Part shown: in pieces, positions 7,279 through 11,845 of the stretch
How the letters are laid out: each line of letters begins with the position of its first letter
Numbering within the stretch: position 1 is the first letter of the stretch
Source: Akkermansiaceae bacterium UBA1518
GTDB lineage: Bacteria > Verrucomicrobiota > Verrucomicrobiia > Verrucomicrobiales > Akkermansiaceae
Assembly (NCBI GenBank): GCA_002323895.1
Contig: DCQM01000104.1
Coordinates: 1-11,845 of the forward strand
DNA length: 11,845 nt
Direction: 5' to 3'
The notes under the pieces: model-generated
Databases searched by the model: none
Told to the model about the DNA's origin: nothing
Seen by the model: the letters and a program-made list of their open reading frames with translations, nothing else
Position numbers and translations under genes: made by a program

Positions 7279-7406
7279 AGGAAATAGGGAGAAATCGAAG
7301 AACCGTCTCAAAACTGTGCACTCAGGGCGATCGCCAGAGCACTCTCTTTAAGAGTTGGTCAGGTCATATGACAAGCCAACATTGAAGCTTAGCGCTAAAA
7401 TTGGAC

Positions 7407-8891
7407 TTACTCAGACGGAAGCTTCACCTCAAAAGTCGTTCCCTTTCCAACTTCGCTTACCACCAAAATCGTTCCTCCATGTGCTTCCACAATCGCTTTA
7501 GTAATTGGGAGACCTAGTCCCGTTCCATTACGCCCAGTCCGCGTGCGAGCTTTGTCGACCTGATAAAACCGTTCAAAAATACTCTTCAGCGCCACCGACT
7601 CTATCCCCGGCCCAGTATCTCGCACCGACCACAAAATTTCGGCGCCAATCTTATTCAGAGTAACTTCTATCTCTCCTCCCTCTCGATTATACTTAACAGC
7701 ATTACCCAATAAATTTAATAATGCCTGCCGCATTTTAGACGGATCAAATTCAGTCTTCATCGACTGGAGATCACACTTGATCTTAATTCCTCGATCATCG
7801 GCTAGCGGCTCAATCAACTTCACTACTTCACCAGTCAACTCTTCAAGATTTCCAAGCTCGGGACGAAGATGAAATTCTCCTGAATCTACCTTGGAAAGCT
7901 CCAGTAAGCCCGAGGTCAAGGTGCGCATGTGTTGCGCCGAATCAACGCACGTTTGTAACGCTTCCTGATACTTCTCAGGAGAACGATTCTTACTGAGCGC
8001 AAATTGGCTCTTGGATAAAATCACCGCAATCGGAGTCCGCATCTCATGAGAGGCATCCGCCGTAAATCGAACCTGATGCTCAAATGAAGTTTCCAACTTT
8101 TCAAAAGTTTCATTCAGCACCATAGATAATTGTCCCAATTCGCTCCCATTCCCGCTGATCTTGATGCGCTCCGAAAGATTTCCCGACGCGATTCGATGAG
8201 CCGCTCCACTAATTGCCTCAATGGGCTTCAACGATCTCCCGATCAAAAACCAACCTACCAAAAATCCTCCTGCAATAATCAAAAAACCTATCCCAATCAA
8301 CTTAGTTTCAAGCTTCGAAAGATAAGTCTCGATCGGTTTCACGGAAGCCCCCACTACTAAAATTCCGACATTCGGACTCGCGTGAATAATTTCGCGATAC
8401 CCTTGCACTGTCTCCTTCGAAACACGATCCCCTTCCCTAGAACGCTCATCCGGAAACAACTTCAATTCTTCCGGCGAATTCGCAGAAGCAAACCGTAGGT
8501 CACCACCCCGACTCCAGTGGATCACAAAAATGTCATTCTCAGCAAGCTCCTCCACGATTTCATCTAAGTTTACCCGGCGGCGCTCCAAAGGATCGGGCCC
8601 ACGCGGACTGCGCCGACCCCCACCCTCGAGACCGGGCCGAGGGTCACCTCCAAAATCCTCCAAAAGACCCAGCCTCGGTAATCGTCGACCACGCGGAGGA
8701 GATTCCGGGCGCCTCTCCAGACTCGGCAAAAGACGCGTGATCGGATTACTCAGCTCGCGATCGAGAACCTGATATTTTATCTCACGTTGGTTACGATGAA
8801 ATGCTGCCAACAACGCCGCGATAATCACCGCCAAAAGAAGGAGATACCAAAGCTGAATACGCCAGCGAATCGATTGCGGAAAAATACCCAT
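7407..8891 (-). CDS. two-component sensor histidine kinase (HAMP, HisKA, HATPase)
   Basis: A 494-aa inner-membrane kinase that should autophosphorylate on His282 and pass phosphate to the response regulator encoded directly upstream. Transmembrane helices are at about residues 13-31 and 197-218, enclosing a periplasmic region of about 165 residues. A HAMP linker follows (about 219-270), then HisKA with the H-box FTADASHEMRTPI (277-288). The ATPase domain has the N-box LLNLLGNAVKYN (391-402), G1 VRDTGPGIE (423-431), the F-box FERFYQVD (439-446) and G2 GTGLGLPITKAI (456-467), so all catalytic boxes are intact. The periplasmic part holds an unusual Arg/Pro/Gly-rich stretch (about 60-106). Its ATG comes immediately after the regulator's TAG with no spacing, so the pair is one transcription unit. 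The heavy-metal/CusS-like or QseC-like layout does not fix the signal. Confidence 0.93.
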   Translation of the reverse strand: MGIFPQSIRWRIQLWYLLLLAVIIAALLAAFHRNQREIKYQVLDRELSNPITRLLPSLERRPESPPRGRRLPRLGLLEDFGGDPRPGLEGGGRRSPRGPDPLERRRVNLDEIVEELAENDIFVIHWSRGGDLRFASANSPEELKLFPDERSREGDRVSKETVQGYREIIHASPNVGILVVGASVKPIETYLSKLETKLIGIGFLIIAGGFLVGWFLIGRSLKPIEAISGAAHRIASGNLSERIKISGNGSELGQLSMVLNETFEKLETSFEHQVRFTADASHEMRTPIAVILSKSQFALSKNRSPEKYQEALQTCVDSAQHMRTLTSGLLELSKVDSGEFHLRPELGNLEELTGEVVKLIEPLADDRGIKIKCDLQSMKTEFDPSKMRQALLNLLGNAVKYNREGGEIEVTLNKIGAEILWSVRDTGPGIESVALKSIFERFYQVDKARTRTGRNGTGLGLPITKAIVEAHGGTILVVSEVGKGTTFEVKLPSE

Positions 8892-9548
8892 CTAACTTGA
8901 TTCGACAATATACCCCTGACCCCGACGCGTCTTGATAAAATTTTTCCCAAATTTCTGACGTAATTTGTAAACATAAACATCAAGCATGTTTGACATCGAC
9001 TCATCATTTTCGTCGAAAAGATGGTCGTATAAAAAATCACGTGTCACGACTTCATCACGGTGCTTGATTAATAACTCTGCCATCGCAAATTCTCGTGCGG
9101 TCACCTCCACTTCCTTATCACCTAGCCGGAGAGTCTTAGCCGTCGTGTTGATCGTAACCTTACCAACCGCGACCTCCGGACAATGGTCACCGCCCTTCCT
9201 TCTCATCACTGCTCTCACCCGTGCCACCAACTCCGTCAAATCGAAAGGTTTTGCCAAATAATCATCCGCCCCATGATTCAGACCCTTCACCTTATCACAC
9301 ACCTGATCAAGAGCCGTCAGCATCAGGACCGGTGTCTGTTTCTCCTTACGTAATCCATCCAAAACCTCCCAGCCGTTCATCACCGGCATCATTACATCAA
9401 GAACCACGATGTCGTAATCCCAGTTCAGCGCCTTGTAGAGGCCCTCTTCACCATCCGCCGATTCATCTACCGCGAAGGATTCCTCGCGTAGCGTCTCCAC
9501 CACCACCTCACGCAGATCGTCCTGATCCTCAACTACAAGCACTCTCAT
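8892..9548 (-). CDS. two-component response regulator, OmpR/PhoB family
   Basis: A 218-aa DNA-binding response regulator. The receiver domain (1 to about 113) has the acidic pocket Glu7-Asp8, the phosphoacceptor Asp51 in VVLDVMMPVMNG, the switch Thr78 (LTA) and the conserved Lys100 (AKPF). The C-terminal winged helix (about 125-218) shows VTAREFAMAELLIKHRDEVVTR and the recognition and wing region LDVYVYKLRQKFG...TRRGQGYIV. All key residues are present and the length is normal. The ATG at 9548 gives the usual MRVLVVEDQ start, with GAG a few bases upstream. It is the first gene of a two-gene unit with the kinase. A tandem 7-bp repeat of OmpR/PhoB type lies 26-44 bp upstream of its start, suggesting autoregulation. 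Confidence 0.95.
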   Translation of the reverse strand: MRVLVVEDQDDLREVVVETLREESFAVDESADGEEGLYKALNWDYDIVVLDVMMPVMNGWEVLDGLRKEKQTPVLMLTALDQVCDKVKGLNHGADDYLAKPFDLTELVARVRAVMRRKGGDHCPEVAVGKVTINTTAKTLRLGDKEVEVTAREFAMAELLIKHRDEVVTRDFLYDHLFDENDESMSNMLDVYVYKLRQKFGKNFIKTRRGQGYIVESS

Positions 9549-9574
9549 ATTTTCTCGAGCCTAGCCTTTATGAC

Positions 9575-9592
9575 ATGAACAGAAAATGAACA
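9575..9592 (-). promoter_or_regulatory. tandem 7-bp direct repeat, candidate response-regulator binding site
   Basis: ATGAACA occurs at 9575-9581 and again at 9586-9592; read on the regulator's strand this is TGTTCAT-TTTC-TGTTCAT. Two perfect 7-mers separated by 4 bp (11-bp period) is the geometry of the PhoB pho box and of other OmpR-class winged-helix sites. It lies in the 129-bp divergent region, 26-44 bp upstream of the response-regulator ATG. It may control the regulator-kinase unit, the divergent cytochrome-like gene, or both. The assignment is inference from geometry and location. Confidence 0.5.
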
Positions 9593-9677
9593 ATTGTGCT
9601 CGATTCTTCCGTATTTAGCCTCTCCACTCAACCTTCTCCCAATCGGCCTTGTCGCTTTTTTCAACCTCATTTGATCT

Positions 9678-11845
9678 ATGTTTGGCAACTTACGTCAGCT
9701 AAAAATCACTCTCGCCTTCCTCGCGAGTGGCTCGATAGTTCACGCCAATAATTCGGAGGGTATTGAATATTTTGAAACCCACATTCGTCCTCTCTTTGTC
9801 GAGCACTGTTACGAATGTCACTCTGCCGACGCTAAAGAGCTGAAAGCCAACCTCTACCTTGATTCACGCACCGGGTGGCAAACCGGTGGTGACTCCGGCC
9901 CCGCTATTATCCCTGGAAAGCCCGAGGACTCCCTTCTCCTCAACGCCATTTCCTACACCAATAGCGACTTAGAAATGCCACCTAAAAACCGGCTCCCAGA
10001 TTCTAAAATCCAGCATCTCAAGTCATGGATTGCGATGGGTGCCCCTGACCCTCGCGAAAACAAAGCCAAAACAACCACTTCCCAAATCGACCTCAATAAA
10101 GGGCGCCAATTTTGGTCCTTCCAACCTCCCGTTGCCCACCCAATCCCGAAACCCCGCGATACCGCGTGGCCAGCCAACGATATCGACCGCTTCATCCTCG
10201 CCCGACTCGAAGCCCAAAAAATCACTCCTTCGAGAAGCGCATCGAAAACCACCCTTCTCCGTCGCGTTTACTTCGATCTTATCGGGCTGCCACCTTCGCC
10301 TGACGAACTGAACGCCTTCCTGCAGGACAAGTCCCCGCAAGCGTTCCAAACCATCGTCGCTCACCTCCTCGCTCGTCCAGAATTTGGAGAACGATGGGGC
10401 CGCCACTGGCTCGACATCACCCGCTTTGCCGAATCCTCCGGTGGCGGCCGCTCCCTCGTCTTTCCCGATGCTTGGCGTTTCCGCGACTACGTCATCGACT
10501 CATTTAACAAGGACAAGCCTTACCACCAACTCGTTCGCGAGCATCTTGCCGGAGACCTCCTTTCCCACTCGACGCCCATCCAAAAAAATTCCCAACTCAT
10601 TGGCTCGGGTTACCTCGTCCTTGGCGCGCTTAACTACGAACTGCAAGATCACGAACTTCTCAAAATGGAATTCGTCGACGAGCAAATCGACGCGGTCGGG
10701 CGCACCTTCCTCGGAATGACTCTTGGCTGTGCCCGCTGCCATGATCACAAGTTTGACCCCATCCCAACTTCTGACTACTACGCCCTTGCTGGCATCTTTC
10801 AAAGCACACGCTCCATGGGTAAAGGCAGCGCAGCCTCTGGAGTCACGTCCTTTGCCACCAGCCCTCTCGCAATTTCCAATCCTACCGAGATCACACAGCT
10901 CCGCAGTTCGATCAACTCCCTCAAGAAACAAATTGATACCCTTAAAAGCTCACCTGCACTAAAAAGTTTTCCCGGGCTCATCATCGATTCCTCCAAGGCG
11001 AAACTCACTGGCAAGTGGAAGAAATCCACTTCAAACAAACCTTGGATCGGCAAGGGCTACCTCCACGACGAAAATACCAACAAAGGAGAAAAGAAAGTCG
11101 AGTTCACCACCACTCTTGGGGAAACTCGGGACTATGAGGTTCTGGTCGCTTACAGCGCAGGCGCCAATCGCGCCAAAAACGTCCCCGTTACCATTTACCA
11201 CGCCGAGGGAAAAGCGACCGTCATCATCGACCAATCAAAGCCAGCTTCCATTCAGGGAACCTTCACCAGCGTAGGAACATTCCCTTTCTCAAGCGAAAAT
11301 TTGGCATCCATCGTCATCTCCACCGAGAAAACCACAGCCCATGTTATCGCCGATGCCGTAGCCTTCATCACACCAAATTCTGTAATCCCACAGAAGCCCA
11401 AAGCTAATCTTAAGAAACTCGAAAGCCGATACAAAACACTCACTGCTAAATTAAAGAAGCTTCAACCCGTCACGATGGCGCCGACCGAAGCCGAGACGAT
11501 CGCAGACGGGCACGTCCACATCCGCGGACAAGTCCGTAACAAAGGAGCCAAGGTTCCGCGGGGTTTCATCACCGTCGCCTCCCAAGCCGGAATATCCCAC
11601 GAAATTCCGGAAGGTCATTCTGGTCGACTTGAACTCGCCGAGTGGATCACTGATCCTCAGCATCCGCTCACTTCTCGAGTCATGGTCAACCGCATTTGGA
11701 AATATCTCCTCGGTGAAGGCATCGTGCGCACCGTTGACAACTTTGGCAAAACAGGAGAATTGCCAAGTCACCCTAAACTACTCGACCACCTAGCGATCCA
11801 GTTCACCGAAAATAATTGGTCAATCAAATCACTCATCCGCGAAAT
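9678..11845 (+). CDS. PSCyt1/DUF1549 (PSCyt2)-DUF1553 (PSD1) secreted protein with golvesin-like insert, C-terminus beyond window
   Basis: The gene is open to the right edge (722 codons seen). The signal peptide is about residues 1-23 (cleavage after SIVHA). A PSCyt1-type cytochrome-c-like domain follows with a heme motif CYECH (44-48) and the usual DSRTGWQTGGDSGPAIIPGKP and EMPPK signatures. DUF1549/PSCyt2 runs from about residue 145 (FWSFQPP) to about 395, with the conserved CARCHDHKFDPI at 351-362. A short coiled-coil (about 404-425) leads into a beta-rich insert at about 435-565, ending VIADAVAFI, that looks like the golvesin/xanthan-lyase C-terminal-like carbohydrate-binding module. DUF1553/PSD1 starts near 638 (EIPEGHSGRLELAEWI, then NRIWKYLLGEGIVRTVDNFG) and is cut by the window. 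These proteins are abundant in Planctomycetota and Verrucomicrobiota, often beside sulfatases or DUF1501 genes, and are thought to act in envelope polysaccharide use. The reaction is not established. Confidence 0.92.
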   Translation, partial: MFGNLRQLKITLAFLASGSIVHANNSEGIEYFETHIRPLFVEHCYECHSADAKELKANLYLDSRTGWQTGGDSGPAIIPGKPEDSLLLNAISYTNSDLEMPPKNRLPDSKIQHLKSWIAMGAPDPRENKAKTTTSQIDLNKGRQFWSFQPPVAHPIPKPRDTAWPANDIDRFILARLEAQKITPSRSASKTTLLRRVYFDLIGLPPSPDELNAFLQDKSPQAFQTIVAHLLARPEFGERWGRHWLDITRFAESSGGGRSLVFPDAWRFRDYVIDSFNKDKPYHQLVREHLAGDLLSHSTPIQKNSQLIGSGYLVLGALNYELQDHELLKMEFVDEQIDAVGRTFLGMTLGCARCHDHKFDPIPTSDYYALAGIFQSTRSMGKGSAASGVTSFATSPLAISNPTEITQLRSSINSLKKQIDTLKSSPALKSFPGLIIDSSKAKLTGKWKKSTSNKPWIGKGYLHDENTNKGEKKVEFTTTLGETRDYEVLVAYSAGANRAKNVPVTIYHAEGKATVIIDQSKPASIQGTFTSVGTFPFSSENLASIVISTEKTTAHVIADAVAFITPNSVIPQKPKANLKKLESRYKTLTAKLKKLQPVTMAPTEAETIADGHVHIRGQVRNKGAKVPRGFITVASQAGISHEIPEGHSGRLELAEWITDPQHPLTSRVMVNRIWKYLLGEGIVRTVDNFGKTGELPSHPKLLDHLAIQFTENNWSIKSLIRE

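Noticed and set aside
7326..7335. GGCGATCGCC palindrome, similar to the cyanobacterial HIP1 octamer
   Set aside because: Single occurrence noticed, no other cyanobacterial sign; likely chance.
8530..8772. Arg/Ser/Pro-rich plus-strand frame antisense to the kinase
   Set aside because: It is the shadow of the Arg/Pro/Gly-rich kinase segment; the minus-strand reading has the intact kinase domains.

Overview
The window looks like a chromosomal segment from a member of the Verrucomicrobiota (Planctomycetota is the alternative). Three things suggest this. A long secreted protein of the PSCyt1/DUF1549/DUF1553 type is present at the right end, and such proteins are abundant in these phyla. A secreted beta-rich protein carries the C-terminal W-x-x-x-x-x-x-x-QVEYS-x-DLV-x-W...FYRV module common in verrucomicrobial exoproteins. 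An ECF sigma factor is followed by a small 'PWKRLVDAA' membrane protein and a Spy/CnrX-like membrane protein. Base composition is mixed, and many starts lack a clear Shine-Dalgarno sequence. The placement is inference from gene content, not from a marker gene.

Layout. The left quarter (minus strand) is the N-terminal two thirds or more of a DEAH-box RNA helicase of the HrpA family, running off the left edge. A gene-free gap of about 400 bp separates it from a divergent plus-strand block. That block begins with a tightly packed trio: an ECF-type sigma factor, a 91-aa single-pass membrane protein (candidate anti-sigma factor) and a 136-aa membrane-anchored protein with two Spy/CpxP-like motifs (candidate periplasmic sensor). 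They are joined by a 1-nt gap and an ATGA overlap. After 224 bp come an exported 235-aa protein with the same two-motif pattern and, 35 nt later, an exported EF-hand protein. A likely terminator follows, then a gene for an exported beta-sandwich-like protein.

The right part has a convergent minus-strand two-component pair: an OmpR-class response regulator directly abutting a HAMP-type histidine kinase. A divergent gene for a large secreted PSCyt1-PSCyt2-golvesin-like-PSD1 protein runs off the right edge. The short divergent intergenic region carries a perfect 7-bp direct repeat with 11-bp periodicity, the geometry recognised by OmpR/PhoB-class regulators, just upstream of the regulator gene.

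Taken together, the central genes look like an envelope-sensing sigma circuit built like CnrYXH (sigma, anti-sigma, periplasmic sensor), possibly with two secreted accessory proteins. The two-component system is a second, independent envelope-sensing unit. No CRISPR array, transposon, rRNA or tRNA gene was seen. The most interesting part is the sigma circuit and its secreted neighbours. I see no wholly new system that can be claimed with confidence.
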